A stretch of DNA of 64,000 bases. Source: Phytophthora quininea (lineage: Eukaryota > Oomycota > Peronosporomycetes > Peronosporales > Peronosporaceae). The stretch covers positions 124,001-188,000 of the forward strand of contig JAAVTG010000043.1 in assembly GCA_011947345.1 (NCBI GenBank), read 5' to 3'. This document shows, piece after piece, positions 1 through 10,875 of this stretch; positions within the stretch are counted from its first letter, which is position 1, and each line of letters starts with the position of its first letter. The notes beneath the pieces are model-generated. The model was not told where the DNA came from, ran no database searches, and worked only from the letters and a program-made list of their open reading frames with translations. The translations under genes and the position numbers were made by a program.

Positions 1-707
1 GATCTGCTTCGTGGACCATGTAGCCGCGCTCGCTCGAAATTGTAAGAACCAGACGTACTAACTCCCCACAGAATCTCAGTGACGTAGAATCCCCTCCTCT
101 CTGTTGTTAAGGAACTTCATTCTGGTACCTGTACTGGCCGTGTCACCCCATTTTCCTGCGTGCATAACCCGTATAGTGAAATGCATCTTGATAAAGCAAG
201 TAGGGCGTTCGTGCCCGTACAGGGGCATGCATGCCACGTCAGGGTGATCTGCTTCGTGGACCATGTAGCTGCGCTCGCTCGAAATTGTAAGAACCAGACG
301 TACTAACTCCCCACAGAATCTCAGTGACGTAGAATCCCCTCCTCTCTGTTGTTAAGGAACTTCATTCTGGTACCTGTACTGGCCGTGTCACCCCATTTTC
401 CTGCGTGCATAACCCGTATAGTGAAATGCATCTTGATAAAGCAAGTAGGGCGTTCGTGCCCGTACAGGGGCATGCATGCCACGTCAGGGTGATCTGCTTC
501 GTGGACCATGTAGCTGCGCTCGCTCGAAATTGTAAGAACCAGACGTACTAACTCCCCACAGAATCTCAGTGACGTAGAATCCTCCTCTCTGTTGCTAAGG
601 AACTTCATTCTGGTACCTGTACTGGCCGTGTCACCCCATTTTCCTGCGTGCATAACCCGTATAGTGAAATGCATCTTGATAAAGCAAGTAGGGCGTTCGT
701 GCCCGTA
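1..707. repeat. 245-bp tandem repeat, about 2.9 copies
   Basis: Near-identical units begin at 1, 246 and 491 with the word GATCTGCTTCGTGGACCATG. Unit 1 to unit 2 differs by single bases; unit 3 lacks two bases of a C-run near 580 and stops matching at about 707. The period is 245 bp, not a multiple of three, so the open frames through it on the minus strand are by-products of repetition. The array starts at the window edge, so its full length is unknown. It abuts the retroelement pol remnant without a spacer. Confidence 0.93.
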
Positions 708-710
708 TAG

Positions 711-1177
711 GAGCACTGGGGTGCAGCAATCACACCGATTCCACATGATCAGACCTCGCGTCCATTGAGCGAGCAGGAACATGAACCGTTGATGATGCTG
801 AGTGGATCTTTCTCAGGAGCAGCTAATCGGTGGGCGATAGTGGAAAAGTAGCGTACGCGATAGTCGAAATGCATAGACGTGCAGACTATCTGCTTCATCG
901 GCAAGATGGATTCGCTCTTTTCACTGACCATCGAAATCTACGCTACATCTTTGATCCTCACAGCGTTTTAACTTCAGTCCCGAAGTACACGGCGGATAAA
1001 CCCCACCGCTGGTCTCTACTGCTAATGGGCTACAAGTATGAGATCTACGACATTGCCGGTGATGAAAACGTGTGGGCTGACCTGCTATCGAGATGGGAGT
1101 CCACCCTCAAAACAGTTTGTGTCATTCGGCATGTCCCTCTGCCTCTGCCACCGCAGCTAGATGACGCGTTCGTGTGA
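711..1177 (+). pseudogene. Ty3/gypsy RNase H domain remnant
   Basis: The frame opening at 711 reads EHWGAA and continues to about 850, where it shifts; it then runs from about 850 with FTDHRNLRYIFDP and ends DLLSRW, the typical RNase H end of gypsy reverse transcriptases (removal of the RNA strand during cDNA synthesis). An in-frame TGA at 1175-1177 separates it from the integrase, which is otherwise in the same frame, showing this was one polyprotein. The domain call rests on the motif order and the integrase directly downstream. Confidence 0.85.
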
Positions 1178-2095
1178 CCGACGCTAAAAGCACTGATTGC
1201 TGTACAAAGTTCAAGCGAACCACCATCTTTTTGCACTCGTCAGAGAGCGGATTCACTGTGGAAGGATCAACACGGCCGGATCTGGATCCCTGACGACGCC
1301 ACCAATTTACAAGTGCAAATATGTGTGGTAGGTAATTTTGGAATTGCTGGACATCGTGGAAGCGTGGTGACATTAAAGCAGATTAGCGAGCACTTTGTCT
1401 GGTCCGGTATGGACAGCGACGTGGAATTTTTCGTTCAGCATTGCCTGCATTGTGCCAGCACATCGAGTGGTCCGCCCCAGCAGCGTCTGTTTGGAGAAAC
1501 AATATATGCCGAGCACCCAAACGAGCTCATACACTGGGATTTTCTCTACATGGGGAAGAGTGACACGGGTCAGAGCTACGTGTTAGTGATTAAAGATGAC
1601 GCATCGAAGTACGTGTGGCTCATACCATCCATTGCAGCGGATGCATGTACGATGTACAACGCCCTCCTCGACTGGTTCGCTGCATTCGGTGTGTGTCGAA
1701 CCTGGGTGAGCGACCAGGGTACGCACTTTCGTAACAAAACAATTGAAGCTCTTCAACACGCTATCGGAGCTCACCATCATTTCACTACGGCGAGGTGCCC
1801 GTGGGCAAATGGTACAGTAGAGGTGGTAATGCGTGAAACTTTGCGCTGTTGCAGAGCGCTCCTTTCCGAGCGGAGATTGCCGACCAAGGAGTGGCCGAGA
1901 GTTATCAAGATCATGCAGATGGTGTTGAATCACACACCGTCTCCAGCCTTGGGCGGTGTGGCCCCAGTTACAGCGATGACGGGTCTTAAGGCAATGGGTC
2001 CAGCTGATCACATCGAAGTTCCTGGACCTATCACAACAATCACCATGGCCGAGTTGCAAACGTCACAGCGTGAACATGTCAAGAGGCTGCAATAA
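1178..2095 (+). pseudogene. Ty3/gypsy integrase remnant (zinc-binding and DDE core)
   Basis: An HHCC-type zinc-binding module is visible at about 1340-1465 (GHRG, EHF, then C-x2-C). The catalytic DDE core follows, with Asp in HWDFLY near 1530, Asp in SDQGTHF near 1711 and Glu in the VVMRET stretch near 1830. The product would have inserted retroelement cDNA into chromosomes. The frame continues from the RNase H fragment after the TGA at 1175-1177 and is terminated by TAA at 2093-2095, after which related sequence carries on in other frames. It is part of the dead element and is not expected to be active. Confidence 0.88.
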
Positions 2096-2184
2096 GCATC
2101 GGCCGACATGCACAAACGCAGCAGCAAGGTGAACACAGCCACGAGAGCCGCGGGCCAAAAACACCACAAAAACAGGGTATCACA

Positions 2185-2620
2185 ATGGCGCAATTCGACA
2201 TTGGTGACTTCGTGTTGTATGCCGATGTGTGGCAACACACACGGAGCAAGTTGCGAGTGAAATGGTGTGGGCCTGCACAGGTAGTGGACATCGCGTCAAA
2301 CTGGATTTTCGAGATAAAGAACTTGATAACGGGCCAGCGCAAGGAGGCACATGCTGGCCGCCTCAAATCTACGCAGATTCATCACTCGACGTCACGGAGG
2401 ATCTCTTGCTTCATGTTGCGCACAATAGCGAGGGACATGTTGTTGAGACTTTGCTGGAAGCACGCTACAATCAAAAAGAAAACGCCACGAGATTAAGATG
2501 CATTGGCGCGGTCCCGACGCCATCGAGGATTCCTGAGAACCAGCAGACATTTTGCTACAAGATGTCCCCGTCGCTGTGAAAGCTTTCACTCACCAGCACA
2601 AAAGCAGGCAACTGTGAAGA
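2185..2620 (+). pseudogene. Gypsy integrase C-terminal and chromodomain remnant
   Basis: From 2185 the frame reads an SH3-like integrase C-terminal segment (FDIGDFVLYADVW, then RVKWCGPAQVV). The chromodomain-like tail then continues in shifted frames; a piece with MHWRGPDAIEDS is followed by an in-frame TGA where a Trp codon is expected, then EPADILLQDVPV. Such chromodomains tether gypsy integrases to chromatin. The frameshift around 2400 and the TGA place it among the disabled parts of the element. Confidence 0.75.
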
Positions 2621-2640
2621 CGCTTCGCAAGGCTTTAGGT

Positions 2641-3151
2641 CTCGACAAGAACTAGTGCGAGTGTGGCATCGACTAACTGGTAGTCGCCTGGGATGACGAA
2701 TTCTCTGGAGATAGAAGTGTTGTAGCTGCAGCTACAAAGCGACGTGTTGCTGGGATGTAGGCCCAACAACAGCACTACTTTAGCTGTTAACAACGGACAG
2801 ACGAGCGGTTAGCGGCAGTTGTCAACGAGCAGTCTCAACGCGATACACTGCATATGAGAGAACTAAACTCAATAAATTCACTTCTACATTTTCCTTCGGA
2901 AGCACCATGGTCATTTGGTCTCGAAACGTGCTGGAAGTGGCGATTTGACACATAAGCTGGAGTTCACAATGCAAAAGAGAGGACGAATTCAGATCACGGC
3001 CACGAGAGCCTTCCCAACCATACATGTTATGAACTTGTACACGTAGTTTTTTAAAAATAAAATTATATTTAATATATGTAAGAAACTATATAAATTTAAT
3101 CTATAACTATATTGTTTCCTTTTTCAGGTAGAAGTCAGTCAAGCAACAGAC
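2641..3151. other. Non-coding stretch, retroelement tail to heme oxygenase promoter
   Basis: No coding potential was recognised. The first part probably still belongs to the retroelement's 3' end, but no LTR boundary is visible. The last 120 bases (about 3040-3125) are very AT-rich and end in a pyrimidine tract plus CAG shortly before the heme oxygenase ATG at 3152, so a 5' UTR intron is possible. Confidence 0.5.
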
Positions 3152-4404
3152 ATGGAGAACGCCACGCTCACAGAGCAAATGCGCGCGGCAACACGAGAAA
3201 TCCACAGCACCTCGGACAAGTAAGACCACCCGCGGATGTCTTCAAGATATTGTAGTAAAACTTATTAGCTGCGTTGCTGGATAGTCTCGTGAATTTGAAG
3301 CTGGTGGTGGCACTGACAGACAAGCATCTTTACGGCCGAGCCCTTCTGCTCTTCTGTATGTCGACTTTCACCCTCTTCTACGAAAGTAGTTTATGATCAT
3401 TTTTATATTTGTTATCACTTTCGTGATAGATTACATTTACGCTCAGTTGGAATCGTCCATCAAGACGAATAAGGACCATGAAGCTTTTCAAGGACTGCAC
3501 GAGCTGCTCAATGACGTCGCCCGGGTATTGTTTTATTATTTTATTCCATTAAAAACTTTAGGATTGACAAGTAGCACGTGAATTTTAGGCGGACGGTATC
3601 GCTAAAGACCTGAATTTCTATCTGGGCGAGGACTGGAGTTCGAAGTTCCAACCCACTTCGGCTGTGCAGAACTACGTCAAGTTCGTAGAAAGCCTTATCA
3701 TTTTATTGCTTCTGGTTAAAAATCTAACAATACGTCTACATCCAGACACCTTCAAGAGCTAGAGAAAAAGGTGCCAGATTGCTACTCCATAATTGTGACT
3801 GTGCATTGCTAACACTTGCATTTTTAATTGTTTCATGCCTTCAGAATCCGACACTGGTAGTTCCCTACTGCTACCACATGTACATGGCGATGCTTGCAGG
3901 AGGGCAGATGATCGAAAAGCTGGTCAAAGAAGTTTTGCACCACCCAAGGGCGAGGGTCTCAACGCTTTTGCTTTCGACGTGAAGAGCAAGATGGTATCTT
4001 TTAGGATTACATCTCATTGGCAATGGCTTATACTATTATGTCCGTTGCAACAGGTTCTCCGCAACACCATCAAGGACAAGATCAATTCTGTCCCACACGA
4101 TGAAGCCACCAAGAAACTCATCCTTGCCGAGTCGATGAACTGTTTCAAGATGAACAACCAGGTATATATTTGTTTTTGTTTGACCTAGATGGTGTGTTGA
4201 TCGCTTACTCTTTTTTGCAGGTGGTGAGAAGTCTAGACGGCACCGGTAATCACGTTTTGAGGTTCCTGTTGAAGTGGATCGTTGTCGTTGGCCTCATTCT
4301 TGCGGTGCGTCAAGCAGAATGCTCTTTATTCAGTGCACCTTTCTGATCTCGCATCTTGTGCATCGACGCAGGCATACTATTTCTTGGTGCGCACCTCCAA
4401 TTAG
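3152..4404 (+). CDS. HMOX: Heme oxygenase, tail-anchored, nine exons
   Basis: Opens heme to biliverdin, CO and iron using O2 and reductase electrons, probably on the ER face. Exons that keep phase: 3152-3219, 3285-3385, 3430-3524, 3589-3680, 3746-3770, 3845-3993, 4054-4161, 4221-4304, 4372-4404. The N-terminus carries TREIHSTSD, the expected site of the proximal heme histidine. Exon 6 has YMAMLAGGQ, matching the conserved GGQ distal-helix motif of eukaryotic heme oxygenases. The last exons encode a hydrophobic segment (FLLKWIVVVGLILAAYYFLV) before the C-terminus, as in microsomal forms. One base is missing near 3943 in exon 6 (CACCACCCAAG). The other junctions are canonical, so this is probably an assembly error. 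Length of about 260 residues fits the family. It converges with CRN locus 1. Confidence 0.92.
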
Positions 4405-4568
4405 CGCACACCTCCTACCTAGCACGTAAACGCTGCAAACGGCGCGGAGAATAGCTCAATGGAACAATCGCCACATGCTCGAGCAAGGAAACAGCGCAGA
4501 TCGGGCCGTGCAGCTACATTTTTGTCTTCTCTCGACCACGCAAGTTCTGGAATGAGAATTCCACTTGC

Positions 4569-6551
4569 TCAAATTTTTACCATCAGCTCGAGAAGCAACC
4601 CCACAACATTAATAACAAACTCTTGGGCTTGTACTGGAAGCTGGAAGTCTTTCATGCTCACATTGGGAACTAGAAAACACAGCTCAACCTTGGTAACGTC
4701 GTCCAGAGCGCTTGGTGTCAGAGTGCTCAGGACAGTCACGAAGGCTTCGGCGTCATATAAATGCTTATCACCGCGTGGCAACTGGACGAATCGCACCAAC
4801 CCTTTCACTTTGCCAACGTAAACAGCGTCGTAGCCTCCTTGGCTCCACTTCCATGGAGCCATCCATGTGGGTTTCTCCAACTGGGCTTGAATTCGATGGG
4901 GATCAAAGTAAATAGTGTTCGCTGTCTCCCAATCCCTACTTGCGATGTTGCTTCCTCGATCATACTGGATAGGGGTATTGCTGTGGCAAAGTCGCGAGAA
5001 AAACCAGCCTTCGAGGTTATAGTAATTGATGGACGGGTTTACTTCGCACACCCTACCATACTCTTGGAAGAGTTCAGGTCTCATTCGTTGAGCAAGTTCC
5101 CGCACAACGTATCTACTTATCAAATGAACATCACTCCAGCCGTCATCATTGTGGTATTGTCCAAGTGGTGGACTGATAGACGCCGCAACTCCACCAAAGT
5201 TGAAAAGGAAGCGTTCACCATCTTCCACCGTCGCCATCGCTCGATCAAGAAACTTCATACCTTGTTCCGTGGCCACATCAAACATCAACCGAGCATTCCC
5301 ACCAGCCACAAAATATTTCTCTTCTAAAAGTTTGGAAATCGTGCGCTCATCAGTATTGGGATGGTTCCTACACTTCCTGCAGTTGTATAGGTTGGCTTCG
5401 ACAGAACTCCAAAATTCTCCCAGACTCACTGCTTCTTCGTACTCTTCCAATCTCCACGAATCAAGACTAAATATCATCTCATCCGTCAATTCGGAATCAC
5501 CTTCATCTTCCTCTTCTTCATCACTGGAGCTGCTGGTACAATGTAGTGGCTCGCACAACTCAGCGCGGTAAATATCGTCAGGTACCCCCGTCGAACTAAC
5601 GATCACGAGCCGGTGATTCGTTGCGTTTATCGCTTGCCACAGACTGCAGAAAAAAAGCTTCTCGGGTATGTAGTCTGCTTGCTAAACCCATCAAGGAAGA
5701 CGACCGTGGTTGGAGTCGTTGACGTTGAAGACAAGATTTCTTGTATCTGCGTCTTTGCGTCAATTTGATTGACGATACACTTAGCTTTCTTGTTGCCAAC
5801 CAGACACATACAGCTGAAAACTTCGTTCCTTGGGCAGTAATAAATCCAAATGACGTCCCATTTGAGCGGATCAAGCGCATACGTGAACGCGAGTGCTGTG
5901 CAGGACTTCCCTGTACCTGTAGGACCCACCACCCAGAGACGCGCAGATGCTTCGATAGAGTATCGATTGATCTGTTCCCACTGCTTCCTGAGTGGAGCTC
6001 GTCGGTATAAAACAAGACCCTTCTTAACGCCACGAGTTTTCAAGCCTGATCCGTCGACACAGCATGATGGCAAGCGAATCAGCTGGTCATGTTCGCCAAA
6101 AACAAGTTGATATCGCGGTTCAAGTGGGCCCCAAGCAATTTGTGACGACCCATCGCTTGACATTGAGTAGAAGGGATCATTAACCGGAACCCACACCAAA
6201 ACGCTGATGGGAGCCGCTCCTTGGTCGAGTTTGTCGTCGTCGAGTTGGATCCTCGCAGTTTCTGCCTCTTCCAAAGGAAAGCGTCGAAGTCTTGACCCCG
6301 CTGAAGTGTTGCCGACACCCATTTGCGTCATTCCGTCTAGACTGGCACGGTCGATGCGGCCTTCCACCAGGTCGTGCTCCGTCACATACGAATTATTTGT
6401 CCACAAAGAGCCGGATGTCGTTAGCACTGCCTTTGACTTCACCTGGCTGCTTCTTCTTGATCTCATCCTTCAAGTTTTCCACCGAGTCATCCGAGTCAAT
6501 GATCACTGTGAACGGGTCCGGCCGGCCAACAATCGTGCGGTGCAACTTCAT
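4569..6551 (-). CDS. Crinkler (CRN) family effector, locus 1, frameshifted
   Basis: The start at 6551 gives MKLHRTIVG and a ubiquitin-like CRN N-terminal module ending in a variant LRLFVDK motif, followed by VTEHDLVEGRID. The C-terminal part has a Walker A P-loop (VGPTGTGKS, near 5910) and a 340-residue region typical of P-loop CRN effectors, which act inside plant cells, often in the nucleus. Frames change near 6402 (plus-one or minus-two, unlike the rest of the window) and near 5640 (minus one, T-run). The final TGA lies next to GCAAGTGGAATTC, a word also present in the terminal repeat of the 53-kb element. No nonsense substitution is seen inside. The first shift is possibly real, so activity is uncertain. 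Confidence 0.82.
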
Positions 6552-6659
6552 TATAACTTTGAACTGTAGTCTTCACTCCATTGCTCATGGCAGTCACTTT
6601 CAATCGGTTCCCCATCTTTTTGATGGTCGTAGCATGGCTACATACAATATAATGTACCC

Positions 6660-8096
6660 ATGTTTCATTCCCGAATGACGCGACCGTCTCGAGGCCGCAG
6701 CCGTCCCTGGCGAGGTTGTCGTGGCCGTGGCGATGGCTATCGAGCTTCCTCTCCGCCCCCAGCACCTGTCCGCATCGACACAGCTTCTATGAACCAGTCC
6801 CCACTGATTGGAGAGTGTCTGCAGTTGTGTCCCCCACTGAAGAGAGCGAACGCACTCGCGATCACGAGATCAGTCGCTTCGAGCGACCGACTGAAGGTCT
6901 GCCGGAGCTGGTGGCAGTTAAGAAATACCGACGGGCTGCTGCAGGACGCGACAATTACAACCAAGAGGATCTGAGACCAGCTTCTGTGCTGCTTCAGACG
7001 CTGCGTCATCTCTTCCTGGCGGTTCTAAAGTGGCCAAACGCAGGGTTCTACGGAGCTCTGAAGGACGCAAACGCTACGGAATTTCTGGCAGTTTACCACT
7101 TCGTCAACGACAGAATCCGCAGCGTGCGGCAGGATTTCACAGTGCAGGTAGGGAAGAGTTTAAATTATTGTGTATGAGTGAAGATTGACGACGTTTTTGG
7201 TGTTTTTGACAGCATATTGAAGGCCAAGAGCTGATTACTGCGTTGCAACAAGCGGTGCGGTTTTATTTAGTGGCGGGGTTGAGGTCCGTGCAGTTATTGG
7301 GAGCTGTGAAGTCGCAGCAGGACTGGAGTGACAAGCTCAACGACGAGCAACTTGCGTCGGCGTTGTCTCAACTGCAGGCGCTCTACAACACGCAGGATAG
7401 AGCTCTCTTGCAAGATGCTGGGAGTTTATAGCGTACGACTTGCTGCTGCATGCCGACGACCCTCAACCCGTTGGCTGGATGCTTCGCAAGCTGACGCCTG
7501 AGCTTCGAGGACTACCGTCGGTGCAACGTGCAATTCGGACGTTTGTGTTGCTTCAGATGGATGACTTCTATGGTTTCGTGCGTCAGTTTGCCATCATGTC
7601 GTTGTTAGAACAGGCTGTGACGTTGCGTCATTTGCCAAGAGTTTGGAAGACGAGCATGAAGATGATGAACAAGGCATACGGTAAACAGGATCGCTTCGCA
7701 CTGGAAGAGCTGGCGCGCTGGATGAATTTTGCTGACATCCACAGTGAATTTGAAGGTGGTGAGCAGGCTGAGAGACTGTGCAAAGCGTTGAACATCCAGA
7801 CACAAAGACACCCATTGCCTGAGGTTTTGGCTGAGCCGAAGAGTACCGTTCACTCGGAAGAAGATGCTGCCGATTCATGGGAAACCGTCGACATTGTTAA
7901 CGGACTCGCGGACGTGGTGCCCAAAGGTTTGACAAAACCTTCTTCACTTGGGTTTGCTCAGTTCAAACTTGCACCGTTGCACGACGACTTGGACTCCGAA
8001 GAAGTCCGAACGCTTCTGTGTGCCGTAGCCCACCGTCCAGAGGACGCACTTCCTACGACAGAATTGATCGTGAAGGGACCAAAGGTGACAAACTAA
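6660..8096 (+). CDS. SAC3/GANP-domain protein (SAC3D1-like)
   Basis: The SAC3/GANP fold forms the scaffold of TREX-2-type complexes for mRNA export, and related small proteins act at centrosomes. Two exons are seen: 6660-7147 and 7213-8096. The RG-rich N-terminus is followed by IGECLQLCP and, in the next frame, SERTRDHEISRFERP, the conserved start of the domain. The body (RPASVLLQTLRHLFLAV, FVNDRIRSVRQDFTVQ, FIAYDLLLHADDP) matches the family. Two missing-base frameshifts, near 6830 (C-run) and 7422 (G-run), interrupt an otherwise intact protein of about 450 residues. ATG at 6660 or 6675 can start it. It is divergent from CRN locus 1. Confidence 0.86.
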
Positions 8097-8373
8097 CCTG
8101 CACGGGACGTGGATGAGTCTTTGTTTCTTCGTTTGTATTGAAATCTCTCTCGCACACAATGAAGCTCCCCAAAATGCAAAACTCGCAACAGCTTAGCTTT
8201 GCGCCGGCAGAAATGACAAGACCACGCCACTCGCTTTTACGTCGCTCTCACAACGGCAGCTGCGCAATTACTCTGCACGTAAAACTTCATGCTCGTCAAA
8301 CCACTTGACGTAGTAGGATGTTAGCCTCATGCCAGCAGGTTGGCCGCCCAGAACAAGGTGGTCGTCGTTGTCC

Positions 8374-10658
8374 TCACACTTTGGTTTTCTTCTTAGGAGG
8401 CGGCAAGCTGTCGAGAGCGTCGAAGCTCAGCTCCACCTTCGTGTCTTGCAGATTATCCAGGTCGCGGTACGAGGTTGACACCTGGCGCGGGTCCACAGGA
8501 AGGTCGCCTTCCGGGACTCGCGGGGGTCCAGGAGGGCCACGAGAGGGTGAGCGGCCGTTGTGTCTGGGCGGCGATCGAGGCGGTCTGTCGAAGGAGCCTC
8601 GCCGCATGCGGTCGTCACGCATCGGCGGACCACGGCCTCTGTAGCCTGGCGGGCCATCGTCGCGATAGAAGCGAGGGCCATCAGCATAAGGCCCGCCCCT
8701 GTCAGGACGTCCACGGTAACCGCCGCCATTGCGGCCTCCGTTTGAGCCTCCACGGCCACCAAGTACTGCACCGCCAGGCATGTTGTTGTTGGTTTCAAGA
8801 GGAGGCATGGGGTGCTGCTCGTCCTCACGGTATTGCTCCCACATGTAGCTCTCGCCTACTTCTGCGATCTTGTCCATCACCAGCTCAGGGTGTTTGTTGC
8901 GAATGTGTTTCTTCACAAAGTCCATGGCTTTGAACAGTTTGGTGCACAAACGGCAACGGTGTTTGCCGTCATCGCTAGCTTTCTCGCCATAGTTGGAGTA
9001 TGTGCTCTCCAGCGCAGCCTCCTCACGTGCCTCAATCTCGTCAACTAGTGCGCGATCCTTAACACGCTTCGCTTCCACCACTTCGGGTGCGAGTTCCTTC
9101 AAATAAGATTGGACCTTCTCGTCCAGAGCTGCCGCCCACCCGCCAATCGACTTTGCCGCTTCGACAGCAGGAGTTGCAGTCGCTTGCTCGCTTCCTTCAG
9201 GAGCAGCGTCGCCTTTGTTCTCGTCCTTTGTGTTCTCGTCCTCCTGCTTGACAGCAGTCGAAGCTGCATCCTGTCGAGCTTTTTCTTCCTCAAGATCACG
9301 CGCGGACGGTGGCGGACGGCAGAAAAGAGCTGGGTGGGCGTGCATGATGTCGCCCATGTCGAGGCACTGCACCCCCGCATAATAAATATAGTGGTGCACG
9401 CGGCGCAAGTAGGCTACCACGACATCTAGCTTCTGCTTCTCGCTCGAGTAGCTCTGCGTGATTTCCTCCGACGCAAGCAGCGCCTCGACGCCAAAACGCG
9501 CCAGTTTCTCCTCAGCTCCATGGAACAGTCTCGCATCCAGAGCTTTTGCCAGCGCAGTCGCCTGTGCGTAGTCTACTGCTAAACGTTCAGGCACCGACAA
9601 GTACGACGGGGTTTTCAAAGGCGCACGTGCACGGTGGGGCGACACTTGCAGACGGAAGGGCGGGAACTGGTTGCCATCTTCCACAAACGTATTGTGGATC
9701 TTGGGCATCGCGTCGCTCGCTGCCGCCGCGCTTTCGTAGATGATGTACGCCGAGCGGTCGAAGTCAAACGCGCTCTTCTTGACCGGATCCGACAGGTACA
9801 AGTGCACGAACGGTCCTCCCTACAAGAAATTATCTATCAGCCTAAAGCATTTAAAATATAACATAAAATCATTACGTACCGCTTTCTTAATGGCATCCGT
9901 GAGTGTGCCAACAGGACACGCACACGGCACTCGACGTACGTACAGTACGCGTGCGCTGTTCTCCAGATCGTTAGCAAAGTCTTCTCCCAACGGATTCACT
10001 CCGTCTTCGGCAGGAGGCATTTCGTCCAATGAGATCTTGGCGGTGCCGTTGCGCACGCGCTCTCCAAACTGTTTGGCTTCGTTGATCTGCTGCGCCGTCT
10101 TGACCTTCTCCAGGCGATGACGTAGCGCTGGGGAGTAGCGTTCTTGTAGCCATTCCTCTCTCTTGTGGAGCTCAAAGAACGCTCGTAACACTTTCTGCAC
10201 GTGTTTCTTCTTGTACTCTTCGTAGCGCTGTTGGTAGACTTCGGGGACGACTCGTCGGTCTGACGCATCATCCAGACCTTGTAGGAGACAAGAGGCTCCG
10301 GTAGGGCAGAGATAGGGCGGCGTGGGGCGTCATCATAGCGCGGGCCATCCCAGTCCCGACGGCCGCGAGGACTGCGGCTGCGACTGCGTCCACGTGGCCG
10401 GAAGCGGTCAAAGTTGTCTCGACTGTCACTGCGGTGGCTGTTAGTAGGATCATTAGTATGGTAGGGTGAGTGGAATGTAGAACGCCTTACCGTCCGCGGA
10501 AGTCGTCGGGGCGACCGTAGGGCGCGTTCATGGGAGGGCCGCGGTGGTCCATGGGCGGGAAGTCCTCGCGCATCGGAGGCTCTGCCTGAGTAGAGGGGAG
10601 GTCACGAGGTTAGTGTGCGTGGGGTAGAGTGGGTAGAGCGACAGGTAGAGCGCACCAT
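8374..10658 (-). CDS. SE: SERRATE/ARS2 homologue, zinc-finger RNA-processing factor
   Basis: ARS2/SERRATE links the nuclear cap-binding complex to small-RNA processing and RNA decay. Exons: 10658-10656 (just ATG), 10585-10491, 10437-9880, 9819-8374. The N-terminus is RS/RG-rich; then comes a region with SYKVWMMRQ and YQQRYEEYKKKHV, an RRM-like segment around exon 4's start (FVHLYLSDPVKK), and the diagnostic C2H2 finger CRLCTKLFKAMDFVKKHIRN (near 8900). The tail is RGG-rich with a basic end (PPPKKKTKV). About 700 residues, family-sized. One base is missing near 10244 (CCCC run). The tiny first exon is inferred from a donor immediately after ATG; an alternative start is the ATG within exon 2. 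Confidence 0.88.
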
Positions 10659-10730
10659 GGCAACGTAGGTTTTGATTCGGATGGAGACCGCCTGCCTCCT
10701 TCTGCCTCGACTGACTGGGGCTCGGCGCTT

Positions 10731-10741
10731 CGAAAAGTGAG
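10731..10741 (-). promoter_or_regulatory. Possible initiator element of the SERRATE gene
   Basis: On the minus strand CTCACTTTTCG lies about 75 bases upstream of the SERRATE ATG. It partly matches the oomycete initiator (core TCATTYY). The match is imperfect and no transcript data are available. Confidence 0.3.
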
Positions 10742-10875
10742 TGGAGGGGGCTTTTTGTAGCATCTACAAACGAATAGTTTTAGAAACTACAAATTTGCAG
10801 GTTTTGTAAATTATGTTGAAGTTGGAAGATCGTCGGCAATAAGAAAAGCGCTCATTTTGAAGCGGTTCCTCGCCT

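Larger units (their letters stand above)
711..2640 (+). mobile_element. Degenerate Ty3/gypsy retrotransposon, 3' half of pol
   Basis: Three pol domains follow each other in Ty3/gypsy order: RNase H (711-1174), integrase with zinc-binding and DDE core (1178-2095) and an integrase C-terminal/chromodomain region (2185-2620). gag, protease and reverse transcriptase are absent; the sequence upstream is replaced by the tandem repeat. The reading frame is broken by substitutions (TGA at 1175-1177, TAA at 2093-2095, TGA replacing a Trp codon near 2533) and by frameshifts near 850 and 2180. No flanking LTRs could be recognised. The combination of point stops and truncation makes this a dead copy irrespective of sequence quality. 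Confidence 0.9.

Noticed and set aside
76..782. Long minus-strand frames through the tandem repeat
   Set aside because: The period (245) is not a multiple of three and the frame is an accident of repetition; no domain or start context.
10850..10870. Plus-strand GCTCATTTTGAAGC resembling an oomycete initiator
   Set aside because: No plus-strand gene follows; it lies at the 3' end of the minus-strand CRN locus 2.
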